The notes under the pieces are model-generated. The model did no database searches. It was not told where the DNA came from and worked only from the letters and a program-made list of their open reading frames with translations. The translations under genes and the position numbers were made by a program. Below, one piece after another: positions 8,833 to 16,393 of a DNA stretch of 64,000 nt; the first letter of the stretch is position 1; each line of letters starts with the position of its first letter. The stretch comes from DASRHK01 sp963776465 (GTDB lineage: Bacteria > Pseudomonadota > Gammaproteobacteria > Nevskiales > Nevskiaceae). The DNA lies in contig CAVZMV010000002.1 in assembly GCA_963776465.1 (NCBI GenBank), positions 496,001 to 560,000 on the forward strand, written 5' to 3'.

Positions 8833-9918
8833 ATGCGGTCATGGATGGTCCTGCTGTGCGCCTTGGTCGTAGCCCCATCGATGGCGGCGACCCCCGAGGT
8901 CAAGTGGCGTCTGCAATCGTCGTTCCCCAAGAGCCTGGACACCATCCACGGCGCCGCCGAGCAGATCGCCCGGCGCGTCGGCGAGGCCACCGGCGGCAGG
9001 TTCCAGATCGCAGTGTTCGCGGCCGGCGAGATCGTGCCGCCGCTGCAGGTGCTCGACGCGGTGCAGAACGGCACCGTGCAGGCCGGGCACACCGGCTCGT
9101 ACTACTACTACGGCAAGGATCCGACGTTCGCGTTCGGAACTGCGGTGCCGTTCGGGCTCAATGCGCGTCAGCAGCAGGCGTGGATGCATTTCGGCGGCGG
9201 GCTGGAGCTGATGCGCGAGCTCTACGCGACCTACAACATCATCAACTTCCCGTCCGGCAACACCGGCGCGCAGATGGGCGGCTGGTTCCGGCGCGAGATC
9301 CAGTCCATCGCCGACCTGAAAGGCATGAAGATGCGCATCGCCGGCCTCGGCGGCGTGGTGATGTCCCGCCTGGGCGTGGTGCCGCAGCAGATCGGCGGGC
9401 CCGACATTTACCCGGCGCTGGAGAAAGGCACCATCGACGCCACCGAATGGGTCGGGCCGTACGACGACGAGAAGCTCGGCTTCTACAAGGTGGCGCCGCA
9501 TTACTACTACCCGGGATGGTGGGAAGGCGGGCCGGCGCTGGACCTGATCGTCAACCTCGACGCATGGCGGGCGCTGCCCAAGGAGTACCAGGCCGTGCTC
9601 GAAGCTGCGGCGACGGAGGCCAACCTCCTCATGCTCGCCAAGTACGACGCGCTCAACACGCAGGCGATGAAGCGGCTGATCGCCAACGGCGTGAAGCTGC
9701 ACCCGTTCCCGCCGGAGGTGATGCGCACCGCGTACATCGAGGCCACCAAGCTCTACGAGGAGATCGGCAGGACCAACCCGCGGTTCAAGAAGACCTACGA
9801 GTCGATGCGCGCCTTCCGCAACGACATCGTGCCCTGGCACTCGCTCGCCGACGGTCGCTTCGACGCGTTCATGCAGGCGACAATGCGGGCAGCCCAGCGA
9901 AAGGCCAAGAGCGACTAG
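8833..9918 (+). CDS. dctP: TRAP transporter substrate-binding protein, TakP-like
   Basis: Periplasmic solute receptor for the TRAP transporter encoded just upstream. The start at 8833 gives a clean Sec signal peptide (MRSWMVLLCALVVAPSMAA) and is preceded by GGAG; an in-frame upstream start would lose this. The mature protein contains the region TEWVGPYDDEKLGFYKVA and YYYPGWWEGGPALDL, which is the hallmark of the TakP subgroup, known from Rhodobacter to bind 2-oxo acids such as pyruvate with a cation bridge. The arginine in FRREIQ/KMRIAG that pairs with the substrate carboxylate is conserved. The substrate is therefore probably a 2-oxo acid or similar monocarboxylate; that is inference from the subgroup. 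361 aa, normal length. Confidence 0.9.
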   Translation: MRSWMVLLCALVVAPSMAATPEVKWRLQSSFPKSLDTIHGAAEQIARRVGEATGGRFQIAVFAAGEIVPPLQVLDAVQNGTVQAGHTGSYYYYGKDPTFAFGTAVPFGLNARQQQAWMHFGGGLELMRELYATYNIINFPSGNTGAQMGGWFRREIQSIADLKGMKMRIAGLGGVVMSRLGVVPQQIGGPDIYPALEKGTIDATEWVGPYDDEKLGFYKVAPHYYYPGWWEGGPALDLIVNLDAWRALPKEYQAVLEAAATEANLLMLAKYDALNTQAMKRLIANGVKLHPFPPEVMRTAYIEATKLYEEIGRTNPRFKKTYESMRAFRNDIVPWHSLADGRFDAFMQATMRAAQRKAKSD

Positions 9919-9920
9919 TC

Positions 9921-10325
9921 ATGAGAAACACCAACCGTTGGCTTCCGGCACTCGTTGCCGCCGTGCTCCTTGCGGGTTGCGCCAGCGCGCCGCCGGTTGC
10001 CGAAGAGCCGCCGCCACCGCCGGCGATGACGCCGGAGCAGACCCGCGACCAGATCCGCGCGGACTCCACGCGCTGGGCGATCGCGATCCTCGCCAAGATC
10101 CGCGCAAACTGGGAGCAGCCCAAGCCGCTGGCCCGGTTCGACTGCACCGTCGACGTCGAGATCAAGCCGACCGGCGAGGTCACGTCCGCCGCCCTGCGCA
10201 AATCCTGCGGCTCCGAAGCGCTCGACAAATCCGTGATTGCCGCGATCTGGCGCGCCTCACCGCTGCCGCTGCCGGCGAACCCGGCCGTCTTCGATCCCGA
10301 GCTCAGCCTGCACTTCGTGCCATAG
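9921..10325 (+). CDS. TolA/TonB C-terminal-like lipoprotein
   Basis: A 134-aa predicted lipoprotein: signal MRNTNRWLPALVAAVLLAGC with lipobox LAGC, a short proline-rich linker (PPVAEEPPPPPAM), then one compact domain of about 95 residues. This domain resembles the TolA C-terminal/TonB-like fold: IRANWEQPKPLARFDC, VDVEIKPTGEV, the Cys pair and ALDKSVIAAIWRASPLPLP follow the TolA-C order. Unlike TolA it has no long helical stalk. It follows the TRAP binding-protein gene by two bases, so it is probably cotranscribed. Its 3' end overlaps the convergent thioesterase gene by 23 bases. A role in outer-membrane contacts is plausible but not shown. Confidence 0.75.
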   Translation: MRNTNRWLPALVAAVLLAGCASAPPVAEEPPPPPAMTPEQTRDQIRADSTRWAIAILAKIRANWEQPKPLARFDCTVDVEIKPTGEVTSAALRKSCGSEALDKSVIAAIWRASPLPLPANPAVFDPELSLHFVP

Positions 10326-10746
10326 GCAGCGCGTAGCTGCCGGCGACGTGCGCGATCGGCTTGCCGGTCTCGGCGGCGCTGAACAGCAGCACATCCATCA
10401 CCGCCAGGCGCCGCCCCATCTTCAGCAGGCGCGCCTCGGCGACGACGTCGCCGGGCTTGCCGCGATTCAGGAAGTGCATAGTCATGTCGCTGGTCACCGC
10501 CATGACGTCGGGCCCGAAGTGCGATAGCACCAGCGCGAACATCGCGCAGTCCGCCGCGGTGAACTGCGCCGGTCCGGAGATCGCGGGGCCCGGGCGCAGC
10601 ATCCAGTCCTGCCAGGGCAGGCGGATGCGCGCGTAGCCTTCGCGCACTTCTTCCACCGTGAACATGCCGTGCTGCGCCTGCGGCAGGCTCTTGCGCACGA
10701 GCGCTTCGATTTCTCCACCGGTCAGCTTCAGGTCCATGCGATCCAT
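10303..10746 (-). CDS. PaaI-family hotdog thioesterase
   Basis: A 147-aa cytoplasmic protein of the hotdog-fold acyl-CoA thioesterase family. The catalytic-region string GPAQFTAADCAMFAL aligns with the PaaI motif (G-P-x-x-a-l-a-D), and VTSDMTMHFLNRGKPGDVVAEARLLKMGRR matches the central beta-sheet; the key elements are TSDMTMHFLNR and GDVVAEA. The start at 10746 has AGGA about six bases upstream and overlaps the end of the TauE/SafE gene by 19 bases; a second ATG at 10737 is possible. The gene ends inside the 3' part of the convergent TolA-like gene. It forms a minus-strand operon with the permease and MgtE genes. The acyl substrate is unknown. Confidence 0.82.
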   Translation of the reverse strand: MDRMDLKLTGGEIEALVRKSLPQAQHGMFTVEEVREGYARIRLPWQDWMLRPGPAISGPAQFTAADCAMFALVLSHFGPDVMAVTSDMTMHFLNRGKPGDVVAEARLLKMGRRLAVMDVLLFSAAETGKPIAHVAGSYALPMARSAG

Positions 10747-11477
10747 CCCAGTCCTACGGCAGCATCCCACACCAGCTTGAGCGACAGCACCACCAGGATG
10801 ATCTTGAAGATGCCGCGGAAGGCGTGCTCGCTGACGCGGCGATTGAGCCAGCGCCCGGCGACCGTACCGAGGATCACCGCAACGACCAACGGCAGCAGCA
10901 GGTCCAGCTGCGACGCGACGGTGAACCCGACCGCGCCGTAAGCGATCAAGCGCAGCAGATGACCCAGCGTCTGCGTCATCGCCAGCGTGCCAATGACAGT
11001 TTCCTTCTTCCACTCCGGGCGCAGGAACAGTCGGCCGACGAACAGGCCCGTCGCGCCGATGAACATGCCGGGCGCGCCGTTGAGCAGGCCGGCGAACAGG
11101 AACGATGCGCGCGCGGGCATCGGTGCGGCGCCCTCACGGCTGGGCCGCAACGAAAGCAGGATCAAGGCCGCGAGCACGAGGCGCACGACGTCGACGTCGG
11201 CGCGCTCCACCAGCGGCGCGACCAGGAAGCTCGCGGGCACGCACGTCAGCAGGAACCATCCCGCCCCGTGCCACTCCACGTCCCTGACGTAGGCGACGGT
11301 GCGCGAGGCGTTGGACACCAGCTGCACGGCTGCGAACAGCGGCACGGCGGTGGTCGGCGGCAACCCCAGCGCGTAGAGGATGCCGATGAGGATGGTGCCG
11401 CCGCCAAGACCCGCGACGCCGGACAGCGTGGCGGTGCCGAAGCCAGCCGCCGCGATCGCGAGGGTGGCCGGGGTCAC
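10728..11477 (-). CDS. TauE/SafE family membrane permease
   Basis: Integral membrane protein of the TauE/SafE (DUF81) family, thought to move sulfonates, sulfoacetate or related anions across the inner membrane. The 249-aa product has about eight hydrophobic segments; the family motif appears as GVAGLGGGTILIGILYALG near the N-terminus and again as GLLNGAPGMFIGATG in the second half, reflecting the internal repeat. The start is GTG at 11477, three bases after the mgtE stop, so it is cotranscribed with mgtE; its 3' end overlaps the thioesterase gene. The substrate cannot be inferred from context. Confidence 0.88.
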   Translation of the reverse strand: MTPATLAIAAAGFGTATLSGVAGLGGGTILIGILYALGLPPTTAVPLFAAVQLVSNASRTVAYVRDVEWHGAGWFLLTCVPASFLVAPLVERADVDVVRLVLAALILLSLRPSREGAAPMPARASFLFAGLLNGAPGMFIGATGLFVGRLFLRPEWKKETVIGTLAMTQTLGHLLRLIAYGAVGFTVASQLDLLLPLVVAVILGTVAGRWLNRRVSEHAFRGIFKIILVVLSLKLVWDAAVGLGWIAWT

Positions 11478-11480
11478 CCG

Positions 11481-12647
11481 TTACAAAACGATGGTCGTCG
11501 CCAGGAACAGCATCAGGCCCATGCCGGCGATGTCGGTGCCGGTCGTGAGGAAGATGCTCGACGCGGTGGCGGGATCGGCGCCGAAGCGCTTAAGCGCCAT
11601 CGGCACCATGACGCCGAAGAAGCCGCTGGCCATGCAGGACCCGGTCATCGCCAGCAGGATCACCAGCGCCAGCAATGGCGCCTGGGTCTTGTCGGCGGTG
11701 GTCACGTACATCGCGATACCGGCGACGATGCCGGTGAAGAAGCCGTTCAAGAAGCCGAGCGAGATCTCCTTGATCAGCAGCTTGCGCAGCGGGAAGCCTT
11801 CCATCTCGCCCAGGGTGTAGCCGCGCAAGGTGATGGCCAGCGCCTGGCAGCCGTTGTTGCCGCTCTGGCCCGCCAGGATTGGCAGGAACGCCGCGAGCGC
11901 GACGATCTTCTCGATGGTGCCGGAGAACATGCTCACCACGAAACCGGCGAGGAAGGCGGTGAGCAGGTTGACCTGCAGCCAGGGATGCCGCTTGCGGAAC
12001 GAATCCCAGATGCCGGTGCTGATGCGCTCTTCCTTGCTCAAGCCGACCATGCGGCCCGATTGCGCGCTGATCTCGAACGCCTGCGCCTCCATCAGGCGCC
12101 ATCCGCGTGCCAGGCCGACGAGCTTGCCGTCGCCGTCGCACACCGGGTAGACCGGGTACTGCCGCCGGGCCGCCGCCTTGACCGCGTCGAGCACCTTGAC
12201 GTCGGTGGTGAAGCGGAACGGATTGCTGATCATCACCTCCGACAGCGTGTCCTCCGGCGCCGCGAGCACCAGGTCGCGCAGCACGATCAGGCCGAGCAGG
12301 CGCTGATCCGGATCGGCCACGTACAGGTAGGTGATCTCCTCGACGCCGTCGGCCGCGCGCAGGAACTCGATGGCCTTGGCCACGGTGGTCTGCGGGCTCA
12401 TCACTCCGCGCGGGGCTTCCATCAGCTCGCCGACAGTGTCGGGCGCCGGCTCGTCACCCTTGGCGAAGCGTTGTGGACGCAGGTGATCCGGCAGGTGCGC
12501 GGCGACGCGCCTGGCGAACTGCTGCGGCAGCTGCGCGAGCGCGCTCTCGATGCGCTCCGGCGATTCCTTCTCCAGGAGCTCGGCGGCGTCGGCGGGCACT
12601 CGCGCGCGCATCTCGCGCAGCAAGCGGTTCTGTTCCGGAGTGTTCAT
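11481..12647 (-). CDS. mgtE: Magnesium transporter MgtE
   Basis: Inner-membrane Mg2+ channel gated by intracellular magnesium. The 388-aa protein has a short N-terminal helical region (residues 1-60), two CBS domains (about 70-190; VMSPQTTVAKAIEFL and VADPDQRLLGLIVLRD, then a second copy), and a five-helix membrane domain containing GQSGNNGCQA, which carries the conserved pore region, and LLALVILLAMTGSCMASG. The family norm is about 450 residues; the shortage is in the N-terminal MgtE-N superhelical domain, which is reduced here, so cytosolic Mg2+ sensing may differ. It is the first gene of a minus-strand operon with the TauE/SafE and thioesterase genes and is divergent from the glutathione transferase gene. 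Confidence 0.9.
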   Translation of the reverse strand: MNTPEQNRLLREMRARVPADAAELLEKESPERIESALAQLPQQFARRVAAHLPDHLRPQRFAKGDEPAPDTVGELMEAPRGVMSPQTTVAKAIEFLRAADGVEEITYLYVADPDQRLLGLIVLRDLVLAAPEDTLSEVMISNPFRFTTDVKVLDAVKAAARRQYPVYPVCDGDGKLVGLARGWRLMEAQAFEISAQSGRMVGLSKEERISTGIWDSFRKRHPWLQVNLLTAFLAGFVVSMFSGTIEKIVALAAFLPILAGQSGNNGCQALAITLRGYTLGEMEGFPLRKLLIKEISLGFLNGFFTGIVAGIAMYVTTADKTQAPLLALVILLAMTGSCMASGFFGVMVPMALKRFGADPATASSIFLTTGTDIAGMGLMLFLATTIVL

Positions 12648-12722
12648 CGTCGATCTCTCCTTGAGACGACCGCATTATGCCGTGATGTCGTTATCATGCT
12701 CATGCATTTCCCGGGGGCGCGA

Positions 12723-13323
12723 ATGAAGCTGTACGCAATGACCGGTTCTGGAAACTGCTGGAAGCCAGCGGTGCTGATGAAACTGCTTGCCATTCCGTTC
12801 GAGTGGATCGAGGTGGACCTGCTCAAGGGCGAGTCGCGGCGGCCGGAATTCCTGTCGAAGAACGCCAACGGCAAGGTGCCGCTGCTGGAGGTCGAGCCCG
12901 GCCGCCTGTTGGCGGAGTCCAACGCCATGCTGTGCTATCTCGCCGAAGGCACACCGTACCTGCCCTCGGACAAGTGGCAACGCGCCAAGGTCCTGGAATG
13001 GATGTTCTTCGAGCAGGTACTCGCACGAGCCTTACATCGCCACCGTGCGTTGGTGGGTCCACTTCCTGAAAAAGCAGGACGAGTGGCGCGAGAAGATCGA
13101 CGAGGCGATGAAGAAGGGCTATGCGGCCCTCGGGGTGATGGACCGCCAGCTCGCGCGCTCGCCATTTCTCGCCGGGGACGCGTTCACTATCGCCGACATC
13201 GCGCTGTACGCCTACACCCACGTCGCGCACCAGGGCGGCTACGACCTGTCGCGCTTCCCGGCCGTAAGCGCTTGGCTGCAACGCGTGACACAGCAGCCGC
13301 GGTTCGAAGCCATGGTGGCCTGA
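12723..13323 (+). pseudogene. Glutathione S-transferase, frameshifted near 13016 (or sequence error)
   Basis: The ATG at 12723 opens a typical GST N-terminal thioredoxin-like domain: MKLYAMTGSGNCWKPAVLMK, then NANGKVPLLEVEPGRLLAES with the cis-proline and glutathione-contacting ES. Near 13016 the reading frame changes: the natural sequence up to WMFFEQ continues as YSHEPYIATVRWWVHFL only after skipping one G of the GG at 13016-13017. The all-alpha C-terminal domain (PFLAGDAFTIADIALYAYTH is the GST-C signature) then runs to the TGA at 13321. Restored, the protein is about 199 aa, normal for the family. Without restoration it would be truncated or misframed, so the copy is either inactive or the base is a sequencing error. 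An alpha/beta hydrolase gene follows after six bases. Confidence 0.8.
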
Positions 13324-13329
13324 AAGAGC

Positions 13330-14175
13330 ATGGACGAGTCCGCGCGCGGGGTCCTCGGGGCAGTGGCGCCGTACAAGGAAGTGGATGTCGGCGGCGTGCG
13401 CCTGGCGTACAACGACGACGGCCAGGGGCCGGCAGTCATCTGCCTGCACGCCATCGGCCACGGCGCGAGCGATTACGCGCGCCTGAGCCTGAAGCTGCGC
13501 GCCCGCTATCGCGTGATCGCGCTGGACTGGCCCGGCCAGGGGCGCTCGGGCGCCGACAGCGAGCCGCCCAGCCCGTGGCGCTACGCCCAGTTGCTAGAGG
13601 CGTTCATCGAGCAGCTGAAGCTGGATCGCGTGGTGCTCATCGGCAACTCCATCGGCGGCGGCGCGGCGCTGCGCTACACCGCGGCGCACCTGCAGCGTGT
13701 GCGCGGCCTGGTGCTGTGCAACCCGCAGGGCCTTGATCGCGGCGGCCGCGCTGCGCGGCTGTTCTGCAACCTGATGGCGCGCTTCTTCCACGCGGGCGTG
13801 CGCGGCAAGCCGTGGTTCGGCAAGGCGTTCGCGCGCTACTACCAGATGGTCCTGCCTTCGCCGGAAGCGGAAACCCAACGCGGTCGCATCGTCGCCGCAG
13901 GTTACGAGAACGCCGAAGTGCTCGAAGGCGCGTGGCGGAGCTTCGCGCAGGCGCAGGCCGATGCCCGCGCGCTGGTTCCGCAGATCCGCTGCCCAGTGCA
14001 GTTCTGCTGGGCCATGCGCGACCGCTTCATCCCGCTGGCGCGCTCACGCGAGGCGGTGCTGAAGTTCGCCAACGCGCGCGTGGAGAAATTCCTGCTGTCC
14101 GGGCACAGCGCGTTCCTGGAAGAGCGCGTGCACTTCGATCACGTGCTGGACCGGTTCCTGGACGGGCTGCGATAG
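13330..14175 (+). CDS. Alpha/beta hydrolase
   Basis: A 281-aa soluble hydrolase with the alpha/beta fold: oxyanion-hole region ICLHAIGHGASDY, strand VIALDWPGQGRSG, nucleophile elbow GNSIGGGAALRY (Ser near residue 107), an acid in CWAMRDRFIPLARS and catalytic His in LLSGHSAFLEE. The HA in place of the usual HG of the oxyanion loop (CLHAIGHG) is a small variation. There is no signal peptide, so it acts in the cytoplasm. It follows the broken GST gene by six bases and is probably cotranscribed with it. The substrate is unknown; this subgroup includes esterases and C-C hydrolases. Confidence 0.85.
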   Translation: MDESARGVLGAVAPYKEVDVGGVRLAYNDDGQGPAVICLHAIGHGASDYARLSLKLRARYRVIALDWPGQGRSGADSEPPSPWRYAQLLEAFIEQLKLDRVVLIGNSIGGGAALRYTAAHLQRVRGLVLCNPQGLDRGGRAARLFCNLMARFFHAGVRGKPWFGKAFARYYQMVLPSPEAETQRGRIVAAGYENAEVLEGAWRSFAQAQADARALVPQIRCPVQFCWAMRDRFIPLARSREAVLKFANARVEKFLLSGHSAFLEERVHFDHVLDRFLDGLR

Positions 14176-14185
14176 GCTGCGGGCC

Positions 14186-14283
14186 GGCTGGATCGGTCCG
14201 CCGGGAGACGCCGTGAATCCATCCCTGGAGGCTCGACGTGCGCCATCCCTGGCGCCCGACGCTCCCGCCGAACCGATCCAGCC
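14186..14283. repeat. Dispersed palindromic repeat, family 1, copy 1
   Basis: Outer inverted arms lie at 14186-14207 and 14262-14283; they pair over 22 positions with two mismatches. Between them the string CATCCCTGG occurs twice, and the inner CGCCA/TGGCG (14241-14253) forms a small stem. The segment 14231-14273 is the reverse complement of 20264-20306 with one difference in 43 bases, so this is a dispersed element, not a local accident. It sits in the gap between two convergent genes. Confidence 0.85.
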
Positions 14284-14302
14284 GTCCCTTGATGGCGGAC
14301 GT

Positions 14303-14390
14303 CGGAAGCCCTTGCAGGACCGTACGCGGCAGGGACGCCGCGTCCGGAGCGTACAAGGACGTATTCACAGCGATCCTGCAAGGGCTTCCG
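14303..14390. repeat. Long inverted repeat beside family-1 copy
   Basis: Perfect 17-base arms, CGGAAGCCCTTGCAGGA (14303-14319) and its complement (14374-14390), enclose 54 bases with a second smaller stem (GCGGC/GCCGC around 14326-14341). Together with the preceding repeat it fills most of the 231-base gap between the hydrolase and hslU genes. No T run follows either arm, but such a structure could serve as a bidirectional transcript end for these convergent genes. Confidence 0.8.
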
Positions 14391-14406
14391 GCGTTCGCGT
14401 ACGAAT

Positions 14407-15792
14407 CTACAAGATGTAGCGCGACAGATCCTCGTCGCCCGCGAGCTTGGCCAGCCGCTCGCTGACGTAGGCCGCATCGACTTTCAGCGGCGCGTCCTTG
14501 GCATCCGGCGCGATGTAGGCCACCTCCTCCATAAGACGCTCCATCACCGTGTGCAGCCGGCGCGCGCCGATGTTCTCGGTGCGCTCGTTGACCTGCCAGG
14601 CGATCTCGGCGATACGCCGCACGCCCTCTTCCGGAAACTCGACGGTGACGCCCTCTGTTGCGAGCAGCGCCTTGTACTGCTCGGTCAGCGAGTTCTGCGG
14701 CTCGGTCAAGATGCGCACGAAGTCCTCTGCCTTGAGCGCTTCGAGCTCCACCCGGATTGGCAGGCGCCCCTGCAGCTCGGGTATGAGGTCCGAGGGCTTG
14801 GCCATGTGGAACGCGCCGCTGGCGATGAACAGGATGTGGTCCGTCTTCACCGACCCGTACTTGGTGGAGATCGTGCTGCCTTCCACGAGCGGCAGGAGAT
14901 CCCTTTGCACGCCCTCGCGCGAGACGTCGGAGCCGACGAACTCGCCGCGCTTGCACACCTTGTCGATCTCGTCGATGAAGACGATGCCGTTCTCCTCGAC
15001 GTTCTTCAGCGCCTCGGCCTTGATCGCCTCCTCGTCGACCAGCTTGCCGGCCTCCTCGTCGATCAGCTGCTGGTAGGCCTCCTTGATCTTCATCTTCTTG
15101 GTGCGGGTCTTGCCCTGCCCAAGGTTCGCGAACATCGACTGCAGCTGCTGGGTCATCTCCTCCATGCCGGGAGGGCCCATCAGCTGCACGTTGGGATTGC
15201 CGGCGGCGACCTTGAGCTCGATCTCCTTCTCGTCGAGCTTGCCCTCGCGCAACTGCTTGCGGAACACCTGGCGCGCCGCGTTGCTCTCGGAATGGCGCTG
15301 CGGGCTTGGCTCGCCGAAATCCTGCGGCGGCGGCAGCAGCACGTCGAGCACGCGCTCCTCGGCGGCGACCTCGGCCTTGGCCTTCATCCGCTTGGTGGCC
15401 TGCTCGCGGGTCATCTTCACCGCCGCGTCCATCAGGTCGCGGATGATGGTGTCGACGTCCTTGCCGACGTAGCCGACCTCCGTGAACTTGGTCGCCTCGA
15501 CTTTCACGAACGGGGCGTTGACCAGCTTGGCCAGCCGCCGCGCGATCTCAGTCTTGCCGACGCCGGTCGGGCCGATCATGAGGATGTTCTTCGGATGGAT
15601 CTCCGTGCGCATCGGCTCGGGCACCTGCATGCGCCGCCAGCGGTTGCGCAGGGCGATGGCCACCGCTTTCTTGGCGGCGGCCTGGCCGACGATGTGCCGG
15701 TCGAGCTCCTGCACGATCTCGCGCGGAGTCATGGCGGCAGCCGAGGTGCCGGACGGGGTGATCACAGGGATGGAATCATTCATGGCGTTCAC
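14407..15792 (-). CDS. hslU: ATP-dependent protease ATPase subunit HslU
   Basis: AAA+ unfoldase that feeds substrates to the HslV peptidase in the cytoplasm. The 461-aa protein has Walker A GPTGVGKT (74-81), the pore motif GYVG shortly after, the variable I-domain in the middle, Walker B FIDEIDK, sensor/arginine regions, and the conserved C-terminal RYIL that inserts into HslV to activate it. GTG at 15792 lies two bases after the hslV stop; ATG at 15783 is an equally possible start giving MNDSIPV. It is the last gene of a minus-strand run, ending just before the palindromic repeats. Confidence 0.96.
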   Translation of the reverse strand: MNAMNDSIPVITPSGTSAAAMTPREIVQELDRHIVGQAAAKKAVAIALRNRWRRMQVPEPMRTEIHPKNILMIGPTGVGKTEIARRLAKLVNAPFVKVEATKFTEVGYVGKDVDTIIRDLMDAAVKMTREQATKRMKAKAEVAAEERVLDVLLPPPQDFGEPSPQRHSESNAARQVFRKQLREGKLDEKEIELKVAAGNPNVQLMGPPGMEEMTQQLQSMFANLGQGKTRTKKMKIKEAYQQLIDEEAGKLVDEEAIKAEALKNVEENGIVFIDEIDKVCKRGEFVGSDVSREGVQRDLLPLVEGSTISTKYGSVKTDHILFIASGAFHMAKPSDLIPELQGRLPIRVELEALKAEDFVRILTEPQNSLTEQYKALLATEGVTVEFPEEGVRRIAEIAWQVNERTENIGARRLHTVMERLMEEVAYIAPDAKDAPLKVDAAYVSERLAKLAGDEDLSRYIL

Positions 15793-15794
15793 GG

Positions 15795-16334
15795 TCAGCC
15801 GATCGTCTCGATGGTGAGCTGATGATTGGTGTAGATGCAGATGTCGGCGGCGATGTGCATCGCCTTCTCGACGATCTCCTTGGCGGTCAGCTGCGTGTTG
15901 TCGACGAGCGCGCGCGCCGCGGCGGTGGCGAAGCTGCCGCCGGACCCGATCGCGAAGACGCCGTGCGGCTCAGGCTCCATCACGTCGCCGTTGCCGCTGA
16001 TCATCAGCGAGGTGTCCTTGTCGGCGACCAGCATCAGCGCCTCCAGCCGGCGCAGGTAGCGGTCGGTGCGCCAGTCCTTGGCCATCTCCACCGCCGCGCG
16101 GGTGAGGTTGCCCCCGTGCTTGTCGAGCTTGCCTTCGAAGCGCTCGAACAGGGTGAAGGCGTCGGCCGTGCCGCCGGCGAAGCCGGCGATGACACGCTCG
16201 TTATAGAGCCGCCGGACCTTGCGCGCGTTGCCCTTCACGCGCGTGTTCTGCATCGACACCTGGCCGTCGCCGCCCATCGCGACCTGCTGGTTTCTGCGGA
16301 CGCAAAGGATGGTCGTGCCGTCGAATTGCTGCAT
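15795..16334 (-). CDS. hslV: ATP-dependent protease peptidase subunit HslV
   Basis: Threonine peptidase of the HslUV protease, a 179-aa relative of proteasome beta subunits. I start at ATG 16334: MQQFDGTTILCVRR, so a six-residue propeptide precedes the catalytic Thr7 (TT). The supporting GDGQVSM with Asp/Lys network, GFAGGTADAFTLFE and IGSGGSFATAAARAL are characteristic. The upstream in-frame start would add an implausible tail. Its TGA lies just ahead of hslU, giving the usual hslVU operon; xerC ends 59 bases upstream of its start. Confidence 0.95.
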   Translation of the reverse strand: MQQFDGTTILCVRRNQQVAMGGDGQVSMQNTRVKGNARKVRRLYNERVIAGFAGGTADAFTLFERFEGKLDKHGGNLTRAAVEMAKDWRTDRYLRRLEALMLVADKDTSLMISGNGDVMEPEPHGVFAIGSGGSFATAAARALVDNTQLTAKEIVEKAMHIAADICIYTNHQLTIETIG

Positions 16335-16393
16335 GGGGATTCTCTGCTCGAGGTCGAAACAATCTTGGGCCGAGCGGCCCGCTTTCAAGATCG

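Noticed and set aside
10824..12720. Long plus-strand frame upstream of the glutathione transferase start
   Set aside because: Antisense to TauE/SafE and MgtE; only the part from 12723 on is a real protein.
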